The notes: a model not told the origin generated them from the sequence alone. A DNA stretch of 64,000 nucleotides from Apostichopus japonicus (GCF_037975245.1 NC_092583.1:1099764-1163763); one strand, 5' to 3'. Positions 47,901 through 56,531 are shown, counted from the first letter of the stretch. Numbers and translations are program-made.

Positions 47901-50900
47901 GTCATTTAGCCTTTGAAGAAGATCCTGCTAGGATCGAAACGTCAGGCCAGCTTACTCTTACGCATTCTCCTACACCGGCTCTCTAGTGGATAAGCAGTTT
48001 GCTAACAGTTTTATTTTATTTTGGGTCATCAATTAATCAGACAGGACTACTAAGGTGGGCTCACCGACGACACTTCTGTCAGCTTCAAAACATGAATCAG
48101 GGAGTTATTAAATATTACTTTTTAAATCATACCTGCAATACTCTAATTTGCTTCCTGATTATACACAGCTTTTATCTATCAATAAACTTGTTTGGTTTTT
48201 TAAATACATTTAAAAAAAGAGCATCACGTGACACGTTTTAGCGTTGAACGTATGTCGTCCGTTATTAAATTAAGAGAAAATGGGCAAGGAATTAGTGGAC
48301 AATGAATATCACCAGGGCTTTATGAAACAACTCCGTCACCAACGAAATAGTCATTCCTTGCAGATTACACCATGGAATCAAATATCTGTTTCCCAACGTC
48401 CAGTCAGATCGGAGACAACAAGAATGGTTAACTATTATAATAGAATTGAATAAAATGGAAACTTTACTACAGGCTTGATAAGCATGAAACTGGGTATAGG
48501 AATGTGTGTTTTTGTGTTTTAACAGAAAGTTCATGATGTCTAGAACGCTTAACCTGTAGGTCGATGGCATTCAAACTTTGCGTTATGGCGTTGTATCTCG
48601 TTACATGGGATGTCGTACTTCCACGAGTTCTTACTACATAGGTCGGAGGTAACAGGCCATGAAACAAAGACATTTGGCAATTCTGCGTTTATAATAACAA
48701 AATGTCGGAAACATAAGACGACACACCTGTTTTGCTGATGATATCATAAGGTCAGCCTGGGCAAAGGTCATGTCAGATTGGCCCAAATCGATTGTATCCA
48801 CACACCAAATGAAAAAAAAAAGATTAATTGTATTGTGCTAAGTAAGGCATTATCCTAGGTCAAGTCAAAAGTTTAGCTGAAGGGCAATATTTTTAAGTTT
48901 TCAAAATGGTGTGTTGTGAACCTCTACCTGCAAAAACTGATTTGGGTGTTTGTGATTTTATCCTTTCATGGTTGGTAACAATAGATTACTGTGAAATATC
49001 AAAAGGGAGTTACTTATTTGTTTAGCTCGTAAGCTACTTCTCTTTCCGTGCAAATATTTGTCCGTAATTGGCCATTAAAAGTATGTAGGCTGAATCTATA
49101 TACTAGTCTTTTAGAATTAGGTTAGTTTGCACTTTTTTTTTACGAAAGCTAATTAAGCGGTAATTCCTTACAAACTGCAAATAATTTGGACAAGGTCGGG
49201 CAAATATCAATCTTTTACAGAAAGTTTGGGTGAATTCCCTGACGAAAGTAATTATGACGTCTTTCACACCATATCTTTAATGCCCTTGGAACTTTTTTGT
49301 TGTTGAATTGTTGGAACGTGTGAAAATAAATCGTTGGGTGTAGACGCAAAAGCTACTCATTGGTTGGTTTTCATGCCTTTGGGCCTCCGTTGTTATTGTT
49401 GCATATTTACAGGGAAAACATTTGACATACCAAATGCTTTGGTTGTAATTTGTTTACATCTGTATTCGGTTCTTCTGAAGTTCCCATTAAAAATGTTAAT
49501 CCAACACCATTTGTCACTCAATTGGATTTTTGATCGTTTTTATTTCAAAACAAAAAAATACTTTTCGAAAAGTTTTCACCCAAGACAGAGCCTTGTCACG
49601 AAAACCAAACAACTTGAACGATGGAGACCGTAATCGTATGGTAATGACGTTGTGACGTCAGAGGAGATGACTTATTGATCAATATGTGGCTTGGCAAACC
49701 CAATCCCTTTGATACTAATTTTTCGCAATGTTTGAATCTGGTTTAGAAAATGTATAACCTGCATACAAAAAGTAAATCTTCTTACTGAGTCACGGCTCAT
49801 GGCAACCAACGATAACACGCACAAGTTAGTTATGAACAGAACAGAAATGGTCGGATACACGTCGACCACTATGGCGGGCCATCAGTCTCAAATCATGGGA
49901 GATCGACTTATACCGATTTAAATCGACATATACCAGTTTCCTTCGACTTATACCAGTTTCCAGTAAGTAAACTGGTATATGTCGATTTAAATCGATGATA
50001 TGTAGAATGAAACTGGTATATGTCAAATTAAATCGACATATACCAGTTTCATTCTACATATCATCGATTTATTTTACTTATCATCCATTTAAATCGATGA
50101 TAAGTAAAATAAATCGATGATATGTCGAAGTAAACTGGTATATGTCGAAGTAAATCGATGATATGTAGAATGAAACTGTTATATGTCAATTTAAATCGAC
50201 ATATACCAGTTTCATTTGACTTATACCAGTTTAATTCGACTTATACCAGTTTAAATCGACATATACCGATTTAAATCGATGATATGTAAAATAAATCGAT
50301 GATATGTAGAATGAAACTGGTATATGTCGATTTAAATTGACATATACCAGTTTCATTCTACATATCATCGATTTAAATCGACATATACCAGTTTACTTCG
50401 ACATATCATCGATTTATTTTACTTATCATCGATTTAAATGGATGATAAGTAAAATAAATCGATGATATGTAGAATGAAACTGGTATATGTCGATTTAAAT
50501 TGACATATACCAGTTTCATTCTACATATCATCGATTTAAATCGACATATACCAGTTTACTTCGACATATCATCGATTTAAATCGACATATACCAGTTTAC
50601 TTCGACATATCATCGATTTATTTTACTTATCATCGATTTAAATCGATGATAAGTAAAATAAATCGATGATATGTAGAATGAAACTGGTATAAGTCGAAGG
50701 AAACTGGTATATGTCGATTTAAATCGGTATAAGTCGATCTCCCATGATTTGAGACTGATGGCCCGCCATACGACATATCATCGATTTATTTTAATTATCA
50801 TCGATTTAAATCGATGATAAGTAAAATAAATCTATGATATGTAGAATGAAACTGGTATATGTCGATTTAAATCAATGATATGTAGAATGAAACTGGTATA

Positions 50901-53900
50901 AGTCGATTTAAATCGATGATATGTAGAATGAAACTGGTATAAGTCGAAGGAAACTGGTATATGTCGATTCAAATCGGTATAAGTCGATCTCCCATGATTT
51001 GAGACTGAGGCCCGCCATAGACCACAACCCCACTCACCAGCTCTTCATTTTATCGTGTTTCTTTCAAATTTCGGCCAGTTGGGACAATAGCCTATCGCTA
51101 ATACCACTCTGTACTGTCCTCCTATATCATGCTTCAAAAGACTCGTACTGACAATATGAACATTACCTACCCATTATCTGATAGAAACACGGGGGAAATC
51201 CCTACAATCAGACTATTCAATTGACACAAGACTGTACAAACAATGATAATGAAACACTCCCATTGGTATGGCGGCATGCAAATACAGTGGTTTGCTTAAA
51301 ATAGCTGGAAGGTGAGAAATAACTCTAAAAGAAGTAAACGTTTCTTTGTTAATGTTTTCTTGTGAAATTATTTAGTCATTTATCTTGAAGGGTAAAATCC
51401 ATGACGCTATGCATTTTGACACACCTTCATTGTCCTTAGTATAATGTAAAACGATTGTATATTTCTCGTGAAATTTTTCACAAATATATGATATGTTATA
51501 GCTGTTCGTGCAATTCACTTCTCAATTATGTTGGTATTCTATAATGCCAGCATTTTCCTTCCATGAAAAGCATCTATTCAGGTATAATATTTTTTTGTTT
51601 GCCATCTGCAATTATATTCCATTGAGATTAACCATACAGCTCATGCCACTTTCTAAATTAAAAACAGGTACATTTCATTGGCTGCAATATACCTACTTGG
51701 TAGGTGGTTCTTCACGCAATTACAACTTTACCATAGTAACAGAACGTATACCCCATTTAAAATGTAGTAGTTAATCCCCTAATGTGTATCATACAAAAGG
51801 GAGGTAAAATATGGTGAAGTTTTGCCAAACTAGCTGCAGTTACTTATTACTATCTAGTAAAACTTTCTTTGGGTGTGTTTTGTTGCTTATTTCGGCTCCA
51901 ATGAAACGAGTGAAGCCTTTCTTTGGTTTACATGTGGTGCTTGAATATTAGTATAATGGGCAGCATTTTTTAATTTCTGAAAAATATTTAAACATATTTA
52001 TTCATATCCATTCCATTCTTTCAGGTAGACTGCACAATAACTCATTCCAAAAGAGGATGTCCGAAGTCACCACTGCAGAAAAAGTATTGTTTTCTTTAGA
52101 ATCAGCTTTGTATAAAAAAGGTTATTACTGGTAAAGTTAGATATTAATTTCAGAAATGAATTTGCTCAATTCAAAGTCTTTGGTGCGCCATATCACCATA
52201 CCATGTTACAACGGGTGAGTCTTACTTTAACTGTAAATAAATTAGTCAAAGTTACATTAAGTCTTGACAATTACCACAAGAAGTATTTCGTTCTTGTTTC
52301 AATCTGTTTGATTTGTACCTTTAGTACCATTATAGTAAGTTTTAGTAGTGTTATCAATTTTTGGTTCCTTGCTTTAGCAAAAGGAACCTATGTAGTCAGG
52401 TTGGCGTGTGGGTATGTGTGCGAGTGTGCGTTTGTTTTGCTATCTGACCGAGGACTTGAACAAAAGAATTCCAGGTCCTCGGTTGTGATTTCTAAAGAAT
52501 CACCACGTCCTCGGAAGAATTCTATTGTATGGGGTATTGTTAAGGTTAGGTTTACGTGGATTGAACAATGGAAAATACAATGGGGTCCTCGGTCTGATTG
52601 TAATACAAACATGTGTGTGTCTGTGTGTGCGTCTGTGACACTTGCTTGGGTACACTGTTACTCAACAAGGGAAAGTTGGACTTAATTGAAACTTAGTATA
52701 TAGATCCGCCATAGTGAGAAGGTGTGCCCTATTGTTTTGGTGCCTGTGAAGGTCACCAAAGGTCAGTTAGAGGCCAAAAACCCAAAATATTAAAACTGCA
52801 ATAATCTCAGTGCCAATGTGCAACAAGGTTGATATTTTGGGACAAGTTGTGAACTGGTTAGGGGAACATTTTGAAATTTAACATTCATGTGATCCGAGGT
52901 CACCAAAGGTCAATTAATGTTAAAAAACAAGTATTTTTGCGATAACTTGAAAACGAATTGTCCGTTAGGGTTGGGAGTTGCTTCAATGTAATCCAATTGT
53001 CGACCCGCATCTGGGTGACCCTTGACCTCAATTTGACCTCTGGTGACCTTTACGTGTTTTGGGGATTTTTACAGTTTCGATGCTATTTTCAGATGTCAAA
53101 GGTACCTTCTGATCATAAATGTCAATAGGTTGACCCTGTGTGATCTTTGTGTGTGAAGTTATAATGGGGTCAAAGTTTTCGGTCGGAGTTAGGATGGCTG
53201 TACAGACTTGTCGTGTTGATTTTTGGTATCAGGAGTTCAAACTACATCTAAAACCAAGGTCAAAAGGTCAAAGGTCACATTAGAAAAAAGGTGCTTATTT
53301 TGGGAGAAAACGGTCGAAAAAGAAAATGTTTGGTTTTGATGCTAGATTTGGATATCAAAGGTACCTTCCGATCAAAAATGTCAATGGGATGACACCACGG
53401 TGAGCATTGTGTGTGAAGTTATACAAGGTCAAAGTTAATTTTCAGACATTTAATGCAATAATCCCCAGTGCCAAGGTCTGACACGGTTGATATTTTGGGA
53501 CAAGTTGCAAATGGTATAGGGAAATATTTTCAAACTTAACGGTCATGTGATCCGAGGTCACCAAAGGTCAATTAATGTTAAAAAATTAGTATTTTGGGGG
53601 GAGAAAATGGGGAAAGAAAAAATGTTTCAATTTTTATAGTTTTGATGCTATATTCACGTCTCACCGATCAAAAATGTCAATGGGTTGACCCCAGGTGACC
53701 TTTGTGTGTGCAGTTATACAAGGTCAAAGTTAATTTTCAGACATTTAATGCAATAACTCCCAGTGCCAAAGTGTGACACGGTTGATATTTTGGGACAAGT
53801 TGCAAATGGTATAGGGAAATATTGTCAAACTTAACGGTCATGTGATCTGAGGTCACCCAAGGTCAATTAATGTTAAAAACTATTTTTTTTGGGGGGGAGA

Positions 53901-56531
53901 AAATGGGCAAAGAAAAAATGTTTGAATTTTTACAGTTTTCATGCTCTATTTAGGTCTCACCGATCAAAAATGTCAATGGGTTGACCCCAGGGTGACCTTT
54001 GTGTGTGAAGTTATGCCAGTTCAAAGTTAATGTTTAGACATTTAATGCAATTAACTCCCAGTGCCAAAGTGTGACACGATTGATATTTTGGGACAAGTTG
54101 TGAATGGTGGAACATTTTCAAACTTAACGGTCATGTGATCTGGGGTCACCAATGTTATCATATCTGTTGACCCGCTTGTAGGTTACCTTATATTTCTTAC
54201 ATTTTCAACGCCATATTCGGATCTCAAAGTGCCTTCCGATCAAAACTCCGATCACAATTTGTGATCACGAAAGTGTTGGCTATAGTATTGGTTACTTTAT
54301 GGGTACATGTAGGACCACAATTACTTGGACTATTTGAGCCCAATCTTTCTATGATAATATTATGTGTATTGTCATATACCCCTACGCAAGGAACCACAGT
54401 GACCTTGGGCTCTTGTTTTATAGATAATTTGTGCGCGGACAAACTGTAACTTAAGTACCGGTAACGCGAACTACCATGTTTTTCGCCTTTTGTTTTCGGA
54501 AATATATATACATATATATAATTAGTCTGAATGAAAATTGACTAATCAAACAAACTCTGTGACTTTCCACCACTTAATGCAAACTAACCATGATTATATC
54601 AAAGAACTGCTCCGATTTGCAGTTGCGATTAAGCTTTTGATGATACAAAAATGTTCATGTGATTTTATTTCTATAAGTGATTTTAGTTTCTTACCTCGGA
54701 TTTCATCTGGATTCTTGATGTAAGATTTCAGACTTTTCTTGTTAAGAAAACGCTGAAATATAAAAAATAATAACATGTTATTCATACATACCATATATTC
54801 AGGGCTACTTTACACACAGATCGATAAACACATTAAAGACAAACTGTTAATTTATACAGGAGATTGTGGACGGAACCAATGAGAAACCGCATTCAGTTGT
54901 TTGATTTTCAATTTTCTAACTACAAATAACATCTTTCTTCAACGGTTCTGAGAATACAACCATCGTTTAAGGGGATAAGCAAATACAACCTTTATCTGGT
55001 GAACTTTTGTGATAGAGATGCGTGTGATAAACAGATGTCCACCTCCACCCCTCCCCTCCCCTCCCTTTCTCACCCCATCCCATGGATCAATAGAAATTGC
55101 TATAAGCTGCACTCTGTCTAGAATTTGCCAAACTCTATTTTGTGATGATAGTCAACCTCTAAGAGTAAAATAACGCATACATTCTTTAAATTAATTTTTT
55201 TTAAACCAGGAACGTTGACATTTCAAGGCTGAGCATAAACTTGAAAGGTTCCCAAAGAAGTCATATACAGTTGGAACTAAATAGTTGGAACACGTCTTCT
55301 ATACTGGATTAAATTGGATATTTGCACCCGGACTGATCTCTTTCATATCCTTAGGGTACCCTTGTATTATGTATTAATATTGGATGTATAAGTTATTATA
55401 AGTTATTTACTATATATACAGACGAAATACGTTCTAGCTCAAATTGTAATGTTATTAAATATGCAGACGATACTGCTTTCTCATGTAATATAACAAAACA
55501 TACACATATGAGTGACCAATTCAATTATCAAAAATTTGTTTCAAGTACAGTTGAACTATGTGATAGAAAAAAATTGTTACCAAATTCGAAGGAATCTAAA
55601 GAAATGGTACCGGGTATTTGTTAATGTCAATATAAAGAATGAAGGTCTCCTTACATCAAAGATGACAAAAATTGTAATTCATGTAACAGAGGTAGAGCGC
55701 ATATCCCAAACTGTATATCTAGGACTTTGCATAGATGATAAATTAAATTTTACAAATCATATTTCCAGAATTTTAAAGAGAGTATATTTTATTGTTTCAA
55801 CTTTAATTTATATTGCTCCGTATTTCACTAGAGAGGTAAGGGATAATGTTTTTACTGCCAATATATTGCCACATCTTGTTTACGCTGTTCCTGCTTGGTA
55901 TCACTTCTTACTGGCCAAAGAGAAGCAACGATTATAACCTTTTCAAAATATTGTGCCAAAATGTTTAAACTTGACTTTGAAACTTTGATAGCGAAGGTAA
56001 ATGATACTGCCAAAAATGATTTTATAAGAGTAAGTACGAATATTTATAAAAATGAAAATCATCCACTACACAATGAATTGACATCTCTATTGAAAACGAC
56101 TAACTATAATCTAAGAAATAAGTCAACTCCCAAATACAGAATATGTGCTTACAAAAATTCATTTGTATACCAAGCTGCTATATATATTCAAAATGGCAAA
56201 GTTAAACCTTTCTTGTAATTTTAATATACAGGAAATGTGTTTAAATATTTAATTTTCTATTCATATTTTAATTTTATGTTTCAATGAACTTTTTACTAAT
56301 TCATCTTCGTAATGTACTATTTGAATTTTGATGTCCTTTTTATAAATATTTATATTTATACTGGAACTAAATAAACTGAAACTGAGTAGGAATAAATGGA
56401 AGGTTAAAAACCAAAGAAACGTAAAATACTGCTTCAGCTTGACGCTCACTTACAGTTGATCGAGCACACACTGTGTCTTCAAGAAAGCCAAACGCCAATA
56501 AGAACAGAGAGAAATTTAACACAAACGCCAT
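27208..56531 (-). CDS. Secreted ADAMTS metalloprotease with 17 TSP1 repeats and C-terminal CUB, complete gene
   Basis: Model, complement of: 27208-27357, 27505-27701, 28210-28351, 28829-29155, 30330-30656, 30789-31115, 31252-31578, 31711-32037, 32174-32500, 32637-32963, 33787-33991, 35393-35633, 36937-37020, 37770-37890, 38604-38755, 39241-39358, 41215-41424, 41841-41936, 42261-42396, 42669-42794, 43180-43326, 44404-44540, 44839-44928, 45592-45761, 46190-46349, 46945-47228, 54695-54752, 56454-56531. The sum is 5391 nt, 1796 aa, with every junction in phase. Domains: signal 1-24, prodomain to about 215, zinc protease about 218-418, disintegrin-like to about 510, TSP1 about 513-563, Cys-rich about 565-690, spacer about 691-802, 16 TSP1 repeats about 803-1681, CUB 1682-1796. 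The family cleaves matrix proteoglycans, procollagen or von Willebrand factor-like substrates. A CUB tail is seen in vertebrates only in ADAMTS13, but the prodomain here is long, so orthology is open. Confidence 0.88.
28829..29155 (-). CDS. ADAMTS two-TSP1 exon, diverged seventh copy
   Basis: 327 nt, phase 0 at both ends, like the six exons of the array. Its sequence is clearly older: [16 protein letters not shown] at the start and [16 protein letters not shown] in the middle. It completes one TSP1 repeat, holds one full repeat and starts a third. In the first half the usual CxxTCG fucosylation motif reads CDAICD, so that repeat probably lacks O-fucose. Confidence 0.88.
29205..29361. repeat. 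(TA)n then (GA)n microsatellite in ADAMTS intron
   Basis: TA dinucleotides with TATAG/TATAC interruptions (29205-29335) followed by a GA run (29334-29361). A further TA block lies at 29577-29601, and more at 29624-29752, on the far side of the palindrome. Confidence 0.9.
29422..29576. repeat. Near-perfect 155-bp palindrome (foldback)
   Basis: Two arms of about 75 bp are reverse complements with a single mismatch (ACTCGGAGT versus ACTCCAAGT side), separated by about 4 bp at 29497-29500. Each arm contains a hammerhead block plus the ACTACTAGTGTTCCACTAGT segment, so the palindrome is two head-to-head copies of the same repeat. Flanked by TA microsatellites. It lies in the intron between exons 28829-29155 and 30330-30656. 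Confidence 0.92.
29499..29544 (+). ncRNA. Minimal type I hammerhead ribozyme
   Basis: Stem I: AGTTGT (29499-29504) pairs with ACAACT (29539-29544), six Watson-Crick pairs. Core: CTGAAGA at 29505-29511, fitting CUGANGA. Stem II: CGC/GCG (29513-29515 with 29522-29524) closed by a U-U mismatch. Then GAA, stem III ACT/AGT with a CCA loop (29529-29537), and the predicted cleavage base A at 29538 in a GUA triplet. All invariant core positions are present. Very short stem III is typical of hammerheads in Penelope-like elements and animal retrozymes. Activity is inferred, not shown. It is antisense to ADAMTS. Confidence 0.7.
29755..30180 (-). mobile_element. tRNA-derived SINE, minus strand, copy 2
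   Basis: Contains the same body as the copies at 5.7 and 39.0 kb: CCAGAGGTTCATAACCGG, GGTCGTAATTCCACTG, CTAGTTCTGTTTTTGGTGAC, and on the minus strand a B-box-like GAGTTCGAATCCC (about 30056-30068) and A-box-like TAGCCTAGTGGCTAGG (about 30092-30107). The first and last parts repeat each other, so it may be one and a half copies. In an ADAMTS intron. Confidence 0.6.
30330..30656 (-). CDS. ADAMTS two-TSP1 exon, array copy 6 (last of the near-identical set)
   Basis: 327 nt, phase 0-0, acceptor ACTAG, donor GTAAGC (the other copies use GTAAGT). Variant residues: SCNW before FTDEYG and CNGANC near the end. It carries CDATCG and CSVTCG motifs, both fitting the CxxS/TCG O-fucose consensus. The following intron differs from the array introns and contains the hammerhead palindrome. 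Confidence 0.9.
30789..31115 (-). CDS. ADAMTS two-TSP1 exon, array copy 5
   Basis: 327 nt, phase 0-0, donor GTAAGT. NW/GAN subtype with an RNDNG variant. The 132-nt intron on its low-coordinate side (30657-30788) and 136-nt intron on its high side (31116-31251) belong to two distinct intron sequence types that recur in the array. Confidence 0.9.
31252..31578 (-). CDS. ADAMTS two-TSP1 exon, array copy 4
   Basis: 327 nt, phase 0-0. SW/EES subtype ([20 protein letters not shown]). Nearly identical to copy 2 (32174-32500), which suggests the two were duplicated as part of a two-exon unit. Confidence 0.9.
31711..32037 (-). CDS. ADAMTS two-TSP1 exon, array copy 3
   Basis: 327 nt, phase 0-0. NW/GAN subtype, with DTFGG at its end in place of DTFGE. 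Flanked by one intron of each type. Confidence 0.9.
32174..32500 (-). CDS. ADAMTS two-TSP1 exon, array copy 2
   Basis: 327 nt, phase 0-0. SW/EES subtype with WYTDEYG instead of WFTDEYG. Both flanking introns are 136 nt and of the same type. Confidence 0.9.
32637..32963 (-). CDS. ADAMTS two-TSP1 exon, array copy 1 (most diverged of the six)
   Basis: 327 nt, phase 0-0. YW/EGS subtype, with [10 protein letters not shown] in place of [10 protein letters not shown] and ATIANC in place of ATTANC. Being upstream-most and most different, it is probably the oldest copy of the near-identical set. Confidence 0.9.
33787..33991 (-). CDS. ADAMTS exon with first C-terminal TSP1 repeat
   Basis: 205 nt, acceptor CATACAACAG, donor GTGAGC. 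Begins [15 protein letters not shown]: the repeat has a single Trp and CTATCD rather than CxxTCG, so C-mannosylation and O-fucosylation motifs are weak. Ends WFTDTFGD, the start of the next repeat, which is completed by the first 327-nt exon. Confidence 0.87.
34163..34740. repeat. Diverged two-copy tandem duplication in ADAMTS intron
   Basis: Two successive blocks about 264 bp apart share TTTGGC-ACT-AAGATGCCAAAGG, GAAAGGTAGAATGAAAC-like, TTTTGTGACT and ATCATCCAC-GAGGAAGATA words in the same order. No coding content. Confidence 0.6.
35393..39358 (-). CDS. ADAMTS cysteine-rich and spacer exons
   Basis: Five exons. 39241-39358 starts the Cys-rich region (GYRDEQC). 38604-38755 uses the acceptor CGGGCAG, which restores frame to 39241 and gives a C-x-x-x-C stretch, then TDGTECWDY and CVRGFC. 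37770-37890 has [20 protein letters not shown] (20 residues), the hallmark that ends the Cys-rich domain. 36937-37020 begins at TACTAG (not at the earlier AG sites, which give a stop) and holds [10 protein letters not shown]. 35393-35633 ends the spacer with [12 protein letters not shown] frame starting MGTETNN across 39241-39358 is out of frame and not real. Confidence 0.85.
38940..39165 (-). mobile_element. tRNA-derived SINE, minus strand, copy 3 (best preserved head)
   Basis: On the minus strand a tRNA-like head is clear: A box TAGCCTAGTGGTTAGGG (complement of about 39044-39060) and B box GGTTCGAATCCC (complement of about 39005-39016). The tail ends in a TA run at 38910-38942. Its left part lies about 75 bp from the exon 39241-39358 donor. 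Confidence 0.7.
39755..40046. mobile_element. MITE with long imperfect inverted repeats
   Basis: The first roughly 60 bp (CACACAGAGAACACAGTTAC, then GTTAATCTTAAAGTTTTGT) and the complement of the last roughly 60 bp (CACACACAGATTACAGTAAC, then GTAAATCTTAAAAGTTTTGT) align with scattered mismatches. No ORF. No clear target duplication was found, so the ends may be off by a few bases. In the ADAMTS intron upstream of exon 39241-39358. Confidence 0.6.
41215..42396 (-). CDS. ADAMTS disintegrin-like and central TSP1 exons
   Basis: 42261-42396 ends the protease ([10 protein letters not shown]) and starts the disintegrin-like region ([16 protein letters not shown]). 41841-41936 continues it ([20 protein letters not shown]). 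41215-41424 ends it (CILGEC) and holds the central TSP1 repeat with [11 protein letters not shown] (a WxxW C-mannosylation site) and CSRTCGGG (O-fucose consensus). The disintegrin-like domain has no RGD. Confidence 0.87.
42669..46349 (-). CDS. ADAMTS prodomain end and zinc metalloprotease exons
   Basis: 46190-46349 ends the prodomain (YKR, DKYCDVE). 45592-45761 opens the catalytic domain ([12 protein letters not shown]). 44839-44928 begins at the AG just before GTAAGTAGG and encodes [19 protein letters not shown]. 44404-44540 and 43180-43326 lead to AAHEVGH (His370, Glu371, His374). 42669-42794 completes the site as TLTLQHD (His380, Asp381) and supplies the Met-turn YVMG (Met391). The three zinc His and the catalytic Glu are present, so the enzyme should be active, except that the conserved Gly of HExxHxxGxxHD is Thr377. 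Confidence 0.88.
43605..43940. repeat. Diverged tandem duplication in ADAMTS intron
   Basis: AAGTAATCAAGAAAACAGCC and the following GAATGA-AAAATNCA-GAATATAAGT words occur twice, about 185 bp apart, in the intron between exons 43180-43326 and 44404-44540. Confidence 0.65.
45491..45544 (+). ncRNA. Degenerate hammerhead copy with conserved stem I
   Basis: AGTTGT (45491-45496) and ACAACT (45528-45533) still pair as stem I. The core reads TTGATGA instead of CTGATGA, GAAA has lost an A, and the cleavage base A is G. Predicted inactive. Followed by the same ACTAGTGTTCCACTAGT tail as at 29.5 kb and preceded by a TA run (about 45441-45471). It ends only tens of bases from the donor of exon 45592-45761. 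Confidence 0.55.
46945..56531 (-). CDS. ADAMTS signal peptide and prodomain exons
   Basis: 56454-56531 encodes residues 1-26: a hydrophobic core ([14 protein letters not shown]) and a likely cleavage after VCA; GTAAGT donor in phase 0. 54695-54752 (acceptor ATATTTCAG) encodes 20 residues ending NPDEIR plus one base. 46945-47228 (acceptor AATTAG) continues as DYELFEPV, the conserved ADAMTS prodomain opening, and ends CNGVM before GTTAGT. The 7.5-kb intron between the last two holds most of the repeats in this half of the window. The ATG at 56531 is the first in frame ahead of the signal core. Confidence 0.85.
47909..47947 (+). ncRNA. Penelope-type hammerhead-like motif, probably degenerate
   Basis: GCCT (47909-47912) can pair with AGGC (47944-47947). 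Between them lie TTGAAGA, a GATCC/GGATC stem II, GAAAC and GTC. The first core base is T instead of C and stem III is only AC/GU with no loop. The layout resembles hammerheads reported at the ends of Penelope-like retroelements. It is a different family from the 29.5-kb motif. In ADAMTS intron 2. Confidence 0.4.
48554..48682 (-). other. Candidate 129-nt cassette exon, unproven
   Basis: Bounded by a good acceptor (ATAAACGCAG) and a GTTAAG donor, length divisible by three. Read in ADAMTS phase 1 it has no stop and would add 43 residues to the prodomain; read in phase 0 it is also open ([14 protein letters not shown]). Skipping it already gives an ordinary prodomain, so it was left out of the model. 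It may be an alternative exon or part of a broken nested gene with 49786-49869. Confidence 0.3.
49786..49869 (-). other. Candidate exon with hydrophobic segment, cut by a mobile element
   Basis: Minus-strand open frame with a membrane or signal-like stretch ([16 protein letters not shown]) followed by MSRDS and a GTAAGA donor in phase 0, which fits the phase-0 reading of 48554-48682. The frame continues across the insertion point into sequence beyond 51025 once the 1150-bp element is ignored, to a TAA. No upstream ATG is seen in it. Could be chance. Confidence 0.22.
49870..51019. mobile_element. TIR element filled with a palindromic array of 20-21-bp words
   Basis: Ends TATGGCGGGCC plus (AT)CAGTCTCAAATCATGGG and continuing, inverted at 49870 and 51019 over about 45 bp. 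A perfect 6-bp duplication GACCAC flanks them (49864-49869, 51020-51025). A third copy of the terminal repeat lies inside at about 50722-50770, pointing to a compound or partly duplicated element. The interior is a mosaic of two words, ATCGATGATATGT and AACTGGTATATGT (and their complements), separated by 7-8-bp linkers such as CGATTTAA, AGAATGA, AAAATAA and CGAAGTA. No ORF. In ADAMTS intron 2. Confidence 0.85.
51026..52690. other. ADAMTS intron 2 segment; no feature recognised
   Basis: AT-rich intronic DNA. A 160-codon plus-strand frame at 52203-52685 and its partial antisense frame lack motifs, splice context and coding-like composition, and were not called. Confidence 0.4.
52735..54245 (+). 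repeat. Degenerate tandem repeat rich in AGGTCA half-sites
   Basis: GATATTTTGGGACAAGTT recurs at about 52831, 53489, 53784 and 54082, so the last three units are spaced near 295-298 bp. Each unit carries GAGGTCACCAAAGGTCAATT, GGGTTGACCCCAG and TGACCTTTGTGTGTG words. AGGTCAAAAGGTCAAAGGTCA occurs at about 53257. No ORF or transposon ends were recognised. Confidence 0.7.
55380..56395 (+). pseudogene. Non-LTR retrotransposon (LINE) 3' remnant
   Basis: The YADD reverse-transcriptase motif is visible as KYADDTAF (about 55457-55480). Downstream in another frame come [16 protein letters not shown] and [20 protein letters not shown] (20 residues), typical of the RT thumb/C-terminal region of Jockey/CR1-like ORF2, then KFYR-like text to 56218. 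Several frameshifts separate these parts. The 3' end AATAAACTGAAACTGA (about 56369) is a typical LINE tail. It lies in ADAMTS intron 1, opposite in sense to the gene. Confidence 0.75.

Noticed and set aside
52203-52685. 160-codon plus-strand open frame
   Set aside because: No recognisable motif, lies within ADAMTS intron 2 next to repeats, and lacks splice or promoter support.
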